Source: an uncultured Ruminococcus sp. | Lineage (GTDB): Bacteria; Bacillota; Clostridia; Oscillospirales; CAG-272 | DNA length: 64,000 nt | Direction: 5' to 3' | Assembly: GCA_902795355.1 (NCBI GenBank) | Contig: CADBKZ010000018.1 | Location: forward strand, 1-64,000 | Part shown: in pieces, positions 16,606 to 24,908 of the stretch | Layout of the letters: the number at the start of each line of letters is the position of its first letter | How positions within the stretch are numbered: the stretch's first letter is position 1 | Notes under the pieces: model-generated | What the model saw: only the letters and a program-made list of their open reading frames with translations | What the model was told of the DNA's origin: nothing | Databases searched by the model: none | Made by a program: the position numbers and the translations under genes

Positions 16606-16644
16606 AGTAACCTCTTGATTTGTTCGGTTTGTATCTTTTGGACA

Positions 16645-17215
16645 GACAAACTCCTTCCACCGCTCGCTTTCGCTCACGGTCCGGCTGCTTGCAGCCTTTC
16701 CCATCGAGAGGGAGGTTTCAAGGAATCAACACTTTGAGCAGGATAAAAGGCGTTCGCTCTTCCGCTTGCCTGTTTCTTTGCCTCCACCTCTGGGGGAGGT
16801 GGCAGGCGAGCTTGCGAGCCTGACGAAGAGGGCTATTTACCACCCTCTCACTCGCTTCGCGAGAGCTCATAATCGGCTTTGCCGATTTTCCCGAGGGGGA
16901 GCCTTGAAGCTACTGCCCGTTGGAAAGCCTCATCCATAAGTCGCTTGCGACTTTGACACCATTCCCCCAAGGGGAAGGCTACAAGTAACAACCCGTTGGA
17001 AAATAACGCATTTCGCTGATTTCCCGCTGTCCGCAAACATCATGAGCCTTGCGATTTTGCAACGCAAAAGCGCGGCTGCTTGCAGCCTTTCCTATGGGGG
17101 AAGGTGGCCGCGAAGCGGACGGATGAGGCTTCCATTTGCCTGTTTCTTTACCTCCTCCTTGGGGGAGATGGCGCGCACGCTTGCGGGCGTGACGGAAGGA
17201 GTTTCCCGCCGTTTA
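16645..17215. repeat. Intergenic hairpin-cassette array
   Basis: Holds GCTTTCGCTCACGG, CTCACTCGCTTCGCGAGAG plus a nested AATCGGCTTTGCCGATT stem (16849-16890), AAGTCGCTTGCGACTT (16937-16952), CCTTCCCCTTGGGGGAA, GGCCGCGAAGCGGACGG and GCGCGCACGCTTGCGGGCGTGACGG (17170) cassettes. No coding sequence is supported. Confidence 0.85.
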
Positions 17216-17230
17216 TCGCGCAAGAAACCT

Positions 17231-18538
17231 TTAATCCCGCGCTTTGTCGGGCGGGCGAATATCCAGCCCTCGCGCGGCGCCTGCGCGCAGAATGTCGCCC
17301 TCGCGCACCTCGAACGGCACGCGGCACCAATAAACCATGGACGGGTGCGGCGTGGATTCCAGCGCGTTGCCCTCGGAGTCGTACAACTCCGTAACCGTGA
17401 ACGGTCTGCCCACCCGCCGCGGAGAGACTACCTCGGCCGCGTCCCCGACCGACGTCTTGTTGCGCTGGATAAAGCGGTACAGCCGACCGTTTTCGGTCTC
17501 CTCGGCAACGCCCCGCGCGCGCAGGGCGGCCGCCTCTTCCCCAATATATTCGGTGGCGGTGGAAAAATATGCCTTTTCGCGCAGGTAGCCGCAGGTGTTC
17601 ACCAACTGCGGGTTCCGCATGGGCTTGGCAAAAAAGAAGCCCGTTCCGTAGGTGCGGTGCGAAACGCTTTCCAGCTCGGTCAGCCAAGCGGGGTCAAACC
17701 GATAGCCGGCGGGGTCGCGCAAATACGCGTCGATCGCCATGCGGTAGGCGTTGGTGACGACCGCCGCATAGTACGCGCTCTTCATGCGCCCCTCGATTTT
17801 GAGCGACGTAACGCCGCTTTCCACCAATTCGGGAATGTGTTCGATCATGCATAAGTCCTTCGACGACATGATGAACGTTCCGAGGTCGGTCTCCTCAATT
17901 CCGATCCGCTCGTTGGGGCGTTTTTCTTCCACCAGATGGTAATTCCAGCGGCAGGGCTGCGTGCAGGTGCCGCGGTTGCCGTCGCGCCCGCCCATCGCGT
18001 TGGCGAGCAGACACCGCCCGCTGTAAGACACGCACATGGAACCGTGGATGAACACTTCCAGCTCGACCGCGGGATCCAGCCCCGCGCGAACGGCTTTGAC
18101 CTCTTCGAGCGTCAGTTCCCGCGCCAGCACCAACCGGCGCGCGCCCAAAGCCGCGTATGCCCGCGCCGCCGCCGAAGAGACCACCGACGCCTGCGTGGAA
18201 ACATGGATTTCCATTTTGGGGATGATCTCCCGAACCGTTGCGAGCGCGCCGAGGTCGGCCACGATCATGGCGTCAATCCCCGCGCCCGCCACCGCCGCGA
18301 GAAACGCGCGCAAGGCGGGGTATTCGTCCTCGTGCGGCATGGTGTTCACGGTCAGATAGAGCTTTTTTCCTTGCGCATGGGTGAATTTCACCGCCTCGTG
18401 AATTTCTTCCACGGTGAAATTGTCCGCCGCAGACCGCATCCCGAACGACTTACCCGCGCAATAGACCGCGTCCGCGCCGAACCGCACCGCCGCTTTCAGT
18501 TTTTCAAAATTCCCCGCAGGGGAGAGCAATTCCAACAT
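17231..18538 (-). CDS. U32 peptidase family protein (TrhP/YrrO type)
   Basis: A 435-residue member of family U32. Residues 159-176 carry the family signature ELEVFIHGSMCVSYSGRC with Cys169 and Cys176; further Cys in GNRGTCTQPCRW complete the set thought to bind iron-sulfur. E. coli TrhP and B. subtilis TrhP1/2 of this type make 5-hydroxyuridine in tRNA wobble positions from prephenate, so a tRNA-modification role is more likely than proteolysis. The AAGG of the AAGGTCTTAACC segment just upstream acts as SD, and it belongs to the hairpin repeat at 18549-18594. Confidence 0.92.
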   Translation of the reverse strand: MLELLSPAGNFEKLKAAVRFGADAVYCAGKSFGMRSAADNFTVEEIHEAVKFTHAQGKKLYLTVNTMPHEDEYPALRAFLAAVAGAGIDAMIVADLGALATVREIIPKMEIHVSTQASVVSSAAARAYAALGARRLVLARELTLEEVKAVRAGLDPAVELEVFIHGSMCVSYSGRCLLANAMGGRDGNRGTCTQPCRWNYHLVEEKRPNERIGIEETDLGTFIMSSKDLCMIEHIPELVESGVTSLKIEGRMKSAYYAAVVTNAYRMAIDAYLRDPAGYRFDPAWLTELESVSHRTYGTGFFFAKPMRNPQLVNTCGYLREKAYFSTATEYIGEEAAALRARGVAEETENGRLYRFIQRNKTSVGDAAEVVSPRRVGRPFTVTELYDSEGNALESTPHPSMVYWCRVPFEVREGDILRAGAARGLDIRPPDKARD

Positions 18539-18548
18539 GGTTAAGACC

Positions 18549-18594
18549 TTGGGGGAAGGAAACCCTTCTTGGAAGAAGGGTTTCCTTCCCCCAA
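18549..18594. terminator. Tagged perfect palindrome between the small membrane protein gene and the U32 gene
   Basis: Two perfect 22-bp arms (18549-18570 and 18573-18594) with a 2-nt centre. The AAGACCTT tag (plus strand 18543-18550) is on the U32 side and its complement serves as the U32 SD, so the element sits in the 5' leader of U32. Confidence 0.75.
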
Positions 18595-18625
18595 GCCCCT
18601 ATCCTTTTCAAGAACTTTTGGAAAA

Positions 18626-19102
18626 TTATCGGGCAATGGACGGGAACAGATCGACGATCTTTTTCGCTTCCGTCTCATCGAAATTCCGAGTTTTCAGCTC
18701 CGCAAACATCTGGTAGTTCGCGTCGTTCATCATCAGCACGGAGGGATCGCCCGCCGCTTCACCGAGCTTTTCGATCAACCGCTTCAAATTGGGCGATTCT
18801 TCTCCCTTATCATAGGAGGTATCCGGAAACGTTCTTTGCAGGATCGCGTTGCTTTCGGTGCGGACCTTCGCCCCCTCCGCCGTTGGGGTGTGCAATTCCT
18901 CGATCAGCGCGGAATAGGACTCCGCAAACGAAACGTCGATCTTGTTTTGCACGGCGACGATCTCCGCCTCTTTTCCGGCAATGATTTCGTCCTTTTCCTT
19001 CACAACCGCTTTCTTATTCTGATACAATTTCCAGCACCCGAATCCAAGTCCGGCGATAATTGCCAGAACAATAATCTTGCGCAACAGTTTTTTCAAAAAC
19101 AT
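18626..19102 (-). CDS. Hypothetical membrane-anchored protein
   Basis: 158 residues: an N-terminal basic stretch (MFLKKLLRK), one transmembrane helix (about 10-26), then a Lys/Glu-rich predicted coiled-coil (AVVKEKDEIIAGKEAEIVAVQNK) and a helical extracytoplasmic region. I do not recognise the family. AAAGGAAG precedes the ATG and the gene has a hairpin on each side, so it is probably monocistronic. No enzyme motif is seen. Confidence 0.75.
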   Translation of the reverse strand: MFLKKLLRKIIVLAIIAGLGFGCWKLYQNKKAVVKEKDEIIAGKEAEIVAVQNKIDVSFAESYSALIEELHTPTAEGAKVRTESNAILQRTFPDTSYDKGEESPNLKRLIEKLGEAAGDPSVLMMNDANYQMFAELKTRNFDETEAKKIVDLFPSIAR

Positions 19103-19183
19103 GGGTTCACTTCCTTTCGTTCGGTTCTGTGTCCGCTTTCTTTTCCCTTCCCCTTTTTAAGAGTTTTCGGGAAAGGGAGGGGT

Positions 19184-19230
19184 GCGGGGAGGGAGAACCC
19201 CTTTTGCAAAGAGGGGTTCTCCCTCCCCGC
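19184..19230 (-). terminator. Hairpin terminator after aspS
   Basis: Arms GCGGGGAGGGAGAACCCCT (19184-19202) and its complement (19212-19230) pair perfectly; the hairpin starts 12 bp after the aspS stop. Confidence 0.75.
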
Positions 19231-19242
19231 GACCTTCTCCCC

Positions 19243-20532
19243 TTACGGTGTCAGTCTGTTCGGACCGCGGAAGAGGAATTCGGCTTCCTTAATGGAGAGG
19301 CCGAGGAAGAGCATGGTCAGGCGGTCGATGCCGAGGCCAAAGCCGCCGTGGGGCGGGCAGCCGTAGCGGAAGAATTGGAGATAGAACTCCACGTCCTTGC
19401 CAAGTCCCTTTTCGTCGGCCTGCGCTTTGAGAACGTCGTAACGGTGTTCGCGAACCGCGCCCGTGGTGATCTCGCAGCCGCGCCAGATCAAGTCGTAGCC
19501 CATGGGAACGCCGCGCGCGTCGCGCATGTGGTAAAACGCGCGCTCTTTCGCGGAGTAGTCGGTGACAAACAGGAATTCGCTGCCGTACTTCTCCATGGAG
19601 AATTTGGCGCAAAGATGTTCCGCATCGGTCGTCAGGTCGCCTTTCGCGTCGTCCGAGACGGTGTAGCCGTAGCGGGACTCCAACTCGGCGTAGAGGTCGG
19701 CAAGGCGGATGCGCGGGAACGGGACCGACGGAACGACCACGGGTTTGCCGAACTGCTCTTCAATTTCTTTGCCGTACCGTTCGGCCACTTTGCCGAACGC
19801 GTAGGCGAGCAGTTCTTCTTCCATGTGCATCACCTCTTCGGCGGAATGAACATAGCTGAATTCGAGGTCAAAGCCCGTAAACTCGGTGGCGTGCTTGTTG
19901 GTGTAGGATTTTTCCGCGCGGAACACGGGTCCCGTTTCAAAAATGCGGTCCAAACCCGCCGCCATGGCCATTTGCTTATAGAACTGCGGGGACTGCGCAA
20001 GGTAGGCTTTCGTATCGAAATACTTGACCTCGAACACATCCGACCCCGATTCGCTCGCCGCGCCGATCAGCTTTGGCGTGTGGATTTCGATGAACCCGCG
20101 GTCGATCAGAAATTCGCGCATGGAAGCTGTCAGCAGCGTTTGCAATTTGAGCATCAGGTGGTTCTTATCGCGGCGCAGATCAATCCAACGGAAGTCCATT
20201 TTGGAATCGATTTCGGAATCGTCCTTGATGGGGAGCGCGTCGGCGATCGACTCGACCGAAATCGCCTCGGGCAGAATTTCGATGCCGCCGAGCTTGACAT
20301 ACTCGTTCGCGACCGCCTCGCCCTCGACCGTTACCACCGAATGGATGGTGAGCGTATCGACCTGCGCGGCCAATTCGGGGTATTTCTCCTTTTCGAGCGT
20401 GACCTGCATTTTGCCCGTGATGTCCTTGATTACAAGGAACGCCATGGTGCGTTTGTTGCGCAGGTTTTCCACAAAGCCGGCAATTTTTACCCGCTCGCCC
20501 GCTTTGACGTTTGCAATGTAAGTTCTTTCCAT
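19243..20532 (-). CDS. aspS: Aspartyl-tRNA synthetase, archaeal type (probably non-discriminating)
   Basis: A 429-residue class II synthetase. An OB-fold anticodon-binding domain (VKIAGFVENLRNKRTMAFLV) occupies residues 1-100; motif 2 is FETGPVFRAEKSYTNKHATEF, motif 3 is GGFGLGIDRLTMLFLGL, and LAQSPQFYKQM is the archaeal/eukaryal-type signature. It lacks the GAD insertion of bacterial AspRS. Archaeal-type AspRS in Clostridia often charges both tRNA-Asp and tRNA-Asn, working with GatCAB; whether this one does so cannot be read here. ATG 20532 has AGGAG 8 nt upstream. Last gene of the DUF2007-thiI-PRT-aspS group (41-bp gap). Confidence 0.94.
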   Translation of the reverse strand: MERTYIANVKAGERVKIAGFVENLRNKRTMAFLVIKDITGKMQVTLEKEKYPELAAQVDTLTIHSVVTVEGEAVANEYVKLGGIEILPEAISVESIADALPIKDDSEIDSKMDFRWIDLRRDKNHLMLKLQTLLTASMREFLIDRGFIEIHTPKLIGAASESGSDVFEVKYFDTKAYLAQSPQFYKQMAMAAGLDRIFETGPVFRAEKSYTNKHATEFTGFDLEFSYVHSAEEVMHMEEELLAYAFGKVAERYGKEIEEQFGKPVVVPSVPFPRIRLADLYAELESRYGYTVSDDAKGDLTTDAEHLCAKFSMEKYGSEFLFVTDYSAKERAFYHMRDARGVPMGYDLIWRGCEITTGAVREHRYDVLKAQADEKGLGKDVEFYLQFFRYGCPPHGGFGLGIDRLTMLFLGLSIKEAEFLFRGPNRLTP

Positions 20533-20572
20533 GATGTTGTTCTCCTGTTTGAACAAATATTTCGTTTCAGTT

Positions 20573-21133
20573 TCAAATCGCTTCGCCGGCCGCGTTGAAA
20601 AGCGGGAGCTTTTCCAGATAAATCAGGTCGGGGCGTTCCTGCGCGTCGCCTTCGGCAAGAATGGCCATGCGGCCGCAGACAATGCCGCCCGCTTCTTCCA
20701 CCAGCTGTTCCAGCGCGCGGAGCGATTCGCCCGTGGAAATTACGTCGTCCACCACCAGAATCCGCTTGCCCTTCATCAAAGCCGCGTCGGCAACGTCCAG
20801 ATACAGGTGCTGTTCCTTCGCGGTGGTAATGGAACGGACTTTCACGTCCATCACGCCCGTCATGTAGAGCTTGGGGGCTTTGCGGGCGAGAAAATACTTT
20901 TGGTTGCCCGCGAGCCGCGCCATTTCATGCGCGAGCGGAATGCCTTTGGCCTCGGCGGTGATCAGGTAGTCGTATGCGGGGGCTTTTTCGAGCAGCGCTT
21001 TCGCGCAGGCGGTGGTCAGCTCGGGGTCGCCGAAAATGACAAACCCCGCGATCTGCAAATTCTCGTTCAGGGGGCAAATGGGCAGGTCGCGCTCGCACCC
21101 CGCAATGGTCATGTGGTAATACTGTTGTGCCAT
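20573..21133 (-). CDS. Adenine-type phosphoribosyltransferase
   Basis: A 186-residue type I PRTase with the PRPP-binding motif ILVVDDVISTGES (residues 125-137) and an upstream YLITAEAKGIPLAHEMARL segment of the APRT type. It most likely salvages adenine with PRPP to AMP, although the N-terminus (QYYHMTIAGCERDLPICPL) is unlike standard Apt and a regulatory PRTase is possible. ATG 21133 follows AGGAAAA. It lies 45 bp after thiI in the same operon. Confidence 0.8.
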   Translation of the reverse strand: MAQQYYHMTIAGCERDLPICPLNENLQIAGFVIFGDPELTTACAKALLEKAPAYDYLITAEAKGIPLAHEMARLAGNQKYFLARKAPKLYMTGVMDVKVRSITTAKEQHLYLDVADAALMKGKRILVVDDVISTGESLRALEQLVEEAGGIVCGRMAILAEGDAQERPDLIYLEKLPLFNAAGEAI

Positions 21134-21177
21134 GATGTGTTTTCCTCTTTTCCTATCTCTCAAAATGAAATGAACCT

Positions 21178-22356
21178 TCAAAATTCGGTGCGGACGCGCT
21201 CCACCGTTTTGCCGGCGATCGCTTCTTCCACCAACGCCTCGAACGGCAGGCGGTTCTGCTGTTCCAGAACGCCCTCGACGGTGGGTTTGGTTTTGGGATG
21301 CCGCGGGGTAAAAACCGTGCAGCAATCCTCGTAAGGTTGGATGGACGTTTCAAACGTTCCGATTCTGCGCGCGATCTGAATGATCTCTTCCTTATCCAGC
21401 CCGATGCAGGGGCGGAACACGGGAACGCTCGCCAAAGGATCCACCACGCCGATGGCCGGCATGGTTTGCGAGGCGACCTGACCGAGGCTTTCGCCCGTAA
21501 TCAGCGCGCCGCAGCCGCTCTCGGCGGCAATGCGGTCGGCAATGGCCATCATATAGCGGCGAAGAATCAGCGTAAAATAGTCCTCTTCGCAGTTTTTCAC
21601 AAGTTCTTCCTGAATATGCGTGAGCGACACGACATGCAAATTGACGCTCCCCGCGTACTGCGCCACCTGCCCCGCCAGCTCGAACACCTTTTCCCTTGCT
21701 CGCTCGCTCGTGTAGGGGAACGACTCGAAATGCACCGCCTCGAGCTGCACGCCGCGCTTTGCCATCATATAGCCCGCAACCGGCGAATCGATGCCGCCCG
21801 AAAGCAGCAGCAACGCTTTTCCGCTCGTTCCGACCGGAATGCCGCCCGCTCCCTTGAACTGCCCCGCGTGGAGATACGCTCCGAACTCCCGGATTTCCAC
21901 GTTGACCGTGACTTCCGGCTCCCGCACGTCCACTTTCAGCCGCGGCACGACCGACAGCACCTCTCCGCCGATCTCCCTCGCGATCTCGGGCGACGTCAGC
22001 GGGAACCGTTTATCCGACCGTTTCGCCTCGACCTTGAACGTTCGTTTTCCCCCGAGGAACGGCGGCAAATACTCCCTCGCCGTCCGCCGGATGGCGTCCA
22101 TGTCCTTCTCGCAAACGGCGCACCGGCTCACGCCCACGATGCCGAAAATTTTCAGCGTTGTTTCAAACATTCCGTCCATGTCGGCCGCGTCGTCCCTCGG
22201 CTCGATCACAATGGTGCTCTGCGATCTTGTCACCGTGAATTTCCCGAAATGCTTCCCCCGAAAACGAATGGTTTTGCACAGCATGTCCTCGAAATACCGC
22301 CGGTTCGCGCCTTTTAGGATGATCTCCCCGTACTTACAAAGCAAAATTTCTTTCAT
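21178..22356 (-). CDS. thiI: tRNA 4-thiouridine sulfurtransferase
   Basis: A 392-residue ThiI: N-terminal ferredoxin-like and THUMP domains (about 1-165) and a PP-loop ATPase with SGGIDSP at 186-192. Late motifs TGESLGQVASQT and YEDCCTVFTPRHP are those of the short, rhodanese-free ThiI of Firmicutes. It adenylates and thiolates U8 of tRNA and can feed thiazole synthesis; a partner cysteine desulfurase is not in the window. Its ATG overlaps the upstream small gene by 4 bp. Confidence 0.96.
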   Translation of the reverse strand: MKEILLCKYGEIILKGANRRYFEDMLCKTIRFRGKHFGKFTVTRSQSTIVIEPRDDAADMDGMFETTLKIFGIVGVSRCAVCEKDMDAIRRTAREYLPPFLGGKRTFKVEAKRSDKRFPLTSPEIAREIGGEVLSVVPRLKVDVREPEVTVNVEIREFGAYLHAGQFKGAGGIPVGTSGKALLLLSGGIDSPVAGYMMAKRGVQLEAVHFESFPYTSERAREKVFELAGQVAQYAGSVNLHVVSLTHIQEELVKNCEEDYFTLILRRYMMAIADRIAAESGCGALITGESLGQVASQTMPAIGVVDPLASVPVFRPCIGLDKEEIIQIARRIGTFETSIQPYEDCCTVFTPRHPKTKPTVEGVLEQQNRLPFEALVEEAIAGKTVERVRTEF

Positions 22357-22691
22357 GGCTCGTCCTCTGGCGAAAGCGAATCAATGTCGTCGGTCCCGTC
22401 CTGTTCGTCGGCCGGCGGCGCGTTCCGGTAGGCTTCGAGGATCTCCTTTGCCCGTTCCAGCGCGGCCTTGGGAACAAACACGTCCGAAGCCGCCACGTTT
22501 ACGGTGTACCCCGCGATCAGCCGCACCGCGCTCCCGCTTCCCCGCTCCCGAATCCGGTACGGGATTTTTTCTCCCTCGAGAATGCTCCGCAAAACCAGCA
22601 GTTCCGCGTTCTCGCTTACGCTGATCAGCAACTCCTCGCATTCGTCGTGCGGGCTGACTTGATCCAACCCGAATAATGAATCTTTTTTCAT
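22353..22691 (-). CDS. DUF2007-like signal-transducing domain protein
   Basis: A 112-residue protein whose middle (ELLISVSENAELLVLRSIL through DVFVPKAALERAKEIL) has the pattern of the small DUF2007 domain: a ferredoxin-like alpha/beta unit with a final VPxxxxxxAxEIL helix. The C-terminus is acidic (DEQDGTDDIDSLSPEDEP). Role unknown; in the operon it may regulate or scaffold. RBS AGGAGAGG precedes the ATG, right after a tandem 20-bp repeat. Confidence 0.75.
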   Translation of the reverse strand: MKKDSLFGLDQVSPHDECEELLISVSENAELLVLRSILEGEKIPYRIRERGSGSAVRLIAGYTVNVAASDVFVPKAALERAKEILEAYRNAPPADEQDGTDDIDSLSPEDEP

Positions 22692-22708
22692 CGTTCCTCT
22701 CCTTTTTT

Positions 22709-22786
22709 AAGGTCAAGAGACTGTTTTGAAGGTCAAGAGACTGTTTTGAAGGTCAAGAGACTGTTTTGAAGGTCAAGAGACTGTTT
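22709..22786. repeat. Four tandem copies of a 20-bp repeat
   Basis: AAGGTCAAGAGACTGTTTTG repeats head to tail from 22709; the fourth copy ends in CTGTTT at 22786 and runs into an AAGGTC element. One similar unit occurs at 40883-40900. The array lies 18 bp upstream of the DUF2007 gene start and reads TTGACC repeatedly on the gene strand. Confidence 0.9.
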
Positions 22787-22950
22787 AAGGTCGCGCTTTT
22801 TCGAGAAAAAGCGCCCAAAAAGCTTGCGCGCATTAAAGGTTTCGCGCATAGGGGGTGTTTGCAAAAATCGTTTGCAAAGGCTTTTTTCACAAAAACGCCA
22901 AAAAGCTTTTGCGCATAACGCATAAGAGGGTTCCGCACATAGATTCTATA
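22787..22950. repeat. Family D upstream element
   Basis: AAGGTC, then the hairpin GCGCTTTTTCGAGAAAAAGCGC, then CCAAAAAGCTT and two CGCGCAT...AGGGGGTGTTTGC-like segments. In the gene sense it ends just before the SD of the DUF2007 gene. Confidence 0.75.
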
Positions 22951-22964
22951 ATGATTTATTCTTC

Positions 22965-23186
22965 CCGTAGGGCGGGCGGCCAAAGGCCGCTTGGCTCTGT
23001 TCCCATAACAATTGACCCACAAAAGATGAAAATCACTGTTTCCGTAGGGAACAACCTGCGGTTGTATGGGGCTTGCTCCCGCCGCAAAAACAAACGGGAA
23101 AAGATAATAACAAACATGCGGATATTTACTACCGTTTATTTGCAAAGGTCTTTCACTTTCGGCGGGAGCAAGCCCCCGCCCTACGG
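22965..23186. repeat. Family B inverted-end element
   Basis: Begins CCGTAGGGCGGGCGGCC and ends GGGAGCAAGCCCCCGCCCTACGG (split over 23161-23186). Inside is a CCGTAGGGAACAACC segment and the conserved core CGGATATTTACTACCGTTTA (near 23118). MITE-like, with no coding capacity. Confidence 0.8.
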
Positions 23187-23375
23187 AAGGAATATACGAT
23201 AGAGCAGAATATGTCTGTGTGCAAGCCCAATACAACCGCAGGTTTTCCCTACGGCAATAATGGGCAATGTTACTTGAAGCCTTCCCCTTGGGGGAAGGTG
23301 GCCGCGAAGCGGCCGGATGAGGCCTTGGCTTCCGTTTGCTTGTCTTTTCGCCTCGCCCTTGGAGAAAGGGGTTAG
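23187..23375. repeat. Half-B element and family A cassette
   Basis: A CAACCGCAGG...CCCTACGG half element (23228-23256) is followed by CCTTCCCCTTGGGGGAAGG plus the GGCCGCGAAGCGGCCGG inner stem (23281-23318). No gene is seen. Confidence 0.8.
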
Positions 23376-23380
23376 GGTTT

Positions 23381-23430
23381 GGGAAAGGGGGAAACGGCTT
23401 TTTCGCGAAAAGGAGTTTCCCCCTTTCCCA
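23381..23430 (-). terminator. Tagged hairpin terminator after the exonuclease gene
   Basis: GGGAAAGGGGGAAAC (23381-23395) pairs with 23415-23429. In the gene sense it is preceded by three copies of an AAGRCCTTGGG tag. Confidence 0.7.
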
Positions 23431-23468
23431 AGGTCTTTTCCCAAGGTCTTTCCCCAAGGCCTTTCTTT

Positions 23469-24539
23469 TCAATCGTCGTAATAATTCGGGAAGAGGGCTT
23501 CCCAGACTTTGGCGCAGGCGATGGTATCGGCGACGGATGTATGGGCGGTGCCGTCCCACGAAAGCCCCAGCGTTTCCATGGCGTCCGAGAGGGAGAGATG
23601 GGTCAATTCGGGGTGATGTTCCTGCACATAGCGGCCGTACTCCACCGCGGCGCACTTGGTTTTGCGGCGCAACGCCTGCCGCTCGGCCTCGGTATCGTAG
23701 ATGTGCTTGATATGGCTGTAATCGGTGACGATGCCGTAGGCGATGATGGCGTCGGCGGCGGCAAACAGACGCTTGATTTCGGGCACCAGCTCCGCGAGCT
23801 TGGGCGCGTCTTTCACCATTTCGGGCGTAATGCCGTGGATTTTTTCGGTCTCTTTCCATTTCCGGCGGCGGACGGGACAAACCAGCGTGTCCATCAGCAT
23901 GTTCCCCGCGCCGTCCATAATGGAAACGGAAAGGATCTCGTCGTAGTCGTAAACGCCGGTCAGTTCCAGATCGAAAAAGAGCGTGCGGGCACGGCTGGCG
24001 TGGTAATGCTCGGCGCGGTGGGCGTCGCCCTCGGCGCGGCGGGTCGCCATTTCCGCCTCGTAGCAGGATTGGCAGAGCTTGTGGCGGTAGCGGACGTTCT
24101 TTCCGCAGCGAACGCAGGGGAGCGGCTGACGAACGGCTTCGGCTTTGTCGTAGAACCAGATGATCGACCGATCGAACCGCATGGCGTAGGCCGCGGGGTC
24201 GGCAACCACATCGTAGTGCATTTGCGCGAGGCGTTCTTTGGTGTAGTAGTTCATTAGCGCGGCACGCTTGGTGCTCATGCGGCCGACGACTTTTCCGCTT
24301 TCAAGGGTAATCGGGTCGAGGAGCGGCTCTTCGGGCTTTTTGTACCATTGCTCGGGCGGCGCTTCCCGCACGCGCTGCGGGTCGTAGTAGTAGCAGACCG
24401 ACCCGTCCGCGCCCACCGTCCGCGCGGACGGGTCGCCTTTGGGTTCGAGGTGCATGCGGCGGAGCAGGTCGCCGGAGAGATAATGGCGGGCTTCCGCCTG
24501 CTCGGCGGTCATTTGCGGGATTTGCGTGGGGTCGATCAA
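23469..24539 (-). CDS. DEDDh 3'-5' exonuclease with a zinc ribbon, TTG start
   Basis: A 356-residue protein. The N-terminal about 140 residues are unrecognised; Cys142, 145, 156 and 159 (CVRCG...CQSC) form a zinc ribbon; from 185 on there is an RNase T/DnaQ-type exonuclease with Asp190-x-Glu192 (LFFDLELTG), an AYGIVTDYSHIKHIY ExoII segment and the HTSVADT ExoIII motif. The TTG at 24539 is chosen because AAAGGAGG (24543-24550) sits 6 nt upstream and no ATG lies close; the next ATG would lose the first 10 residues and the SD. Substrate (RNA or DNA ends) is unknown. Confidence 0.82.
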   Translation of the reverse strand: MIDPTQIPQMTAEQAEARHYLSGDLLRRMHLEPKGDPSARTVGADGSVCYYYDPQRVREAPPEQWYKKPEEPLLDPITLESGKVVGRMSTKRAALMNYYTKERLAQMHYDVVADPAAYAMRFDRSIIWFYDKAEAVRQPLPCVRCGKNVRYRHKLCQSCYEAEMATRRAEGDAHRAEHYHASRARTLFFDLELTGVYDYDEILSVSIMDGAGNMLMDTLVCPVRRRKWKETEKIHGITPEMVKDAPKLAELVPEIKRLFAAADAIIAYGIVTDYSHIKHIYDTEAERQALRRKTKCAAVEYGRYVQEHHPELTHLSLSDAMETLGLSWDGTAHTSVADTIACAKVWEALFPNYYDD

Positions 24540-24728
24540 AATTAGCCTCCTTTGCCGCCGAAGCCGTCCGCGATTCCGTCGGCGCCGCGCCGACGGGGTC
24601 GGGCGGGCAACGGTCGCCGGTTTTTTCAGGCGGTTTTCCCGATATTGGGGATTCGATTTCGGTTCGCGCGGGGTTTCTGTCCGTCCGTTCCGGCCGCGCA
24701 CGCGCGAGCGCATTAGACATACATAAAT

Positions 24729-24757
24729 ATTATAACATATTTTCCCCCGCGTTGCAA
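24729..24757 (-). promoter_or_regulatory. Promoter of the exonuclease gene
   Basis: Minus-strand TTGCAA (24757-24752), 17-bp spacer, TATAAT (24734-24729). It leaves a leader of about 180 nt and is divergent from the acyl-CoA synthetase promoter. Confidence 0.6.
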
Positions 24758-24820
24758 GACCTATTGGCAAGTTTGTGCGAAAACTTGCGAAAGAAACGGC
24801 TTTTTGGGCTTTTGCGCGCA

Positions 24821-24880
24821 ACTCTACTGCCGGTAGAGTGGCAAAAACCAACGGTAGAGCCGCAGTAGAGTGGTGTAGAT
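24821..24880. promoter_or_regulatory. Candidate operator: clustered GTAGAG repeats
   Basis: ACTCTAC (24821-24827) and GTAGAGT (24833-24839) form a perfect 7-bp inverted repeat; further GTAGAG boxes follow at 24854 and 24865 and a GTAGAT at 24875, ending on the -35 of the promoter at 24880. The spacing (10-21 bp) and position suggest a repressor or activator site for the acyl-CoA synthetase gene; the factor is unknown. Confidence 0.5.
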
Positions 24881-24908
24881 TGACATTTTTCCGCGCGCGT
24901 TTTATAAT
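24880..24908 (+). promoter_or_regulatory. Sigma-A promoter of the acyl-CoA synthetase gene
   Basis: TTGACA (24880-24885), 17-bp spacer, TATAAT (24903-24908). Confidence 0.8.

Noticed and set aside
22709-22786. Tandem 20-bp repeat as a CRISPR array
   Set aside because: The repeats are contiguous with no unique spacers and no cas genes are near.
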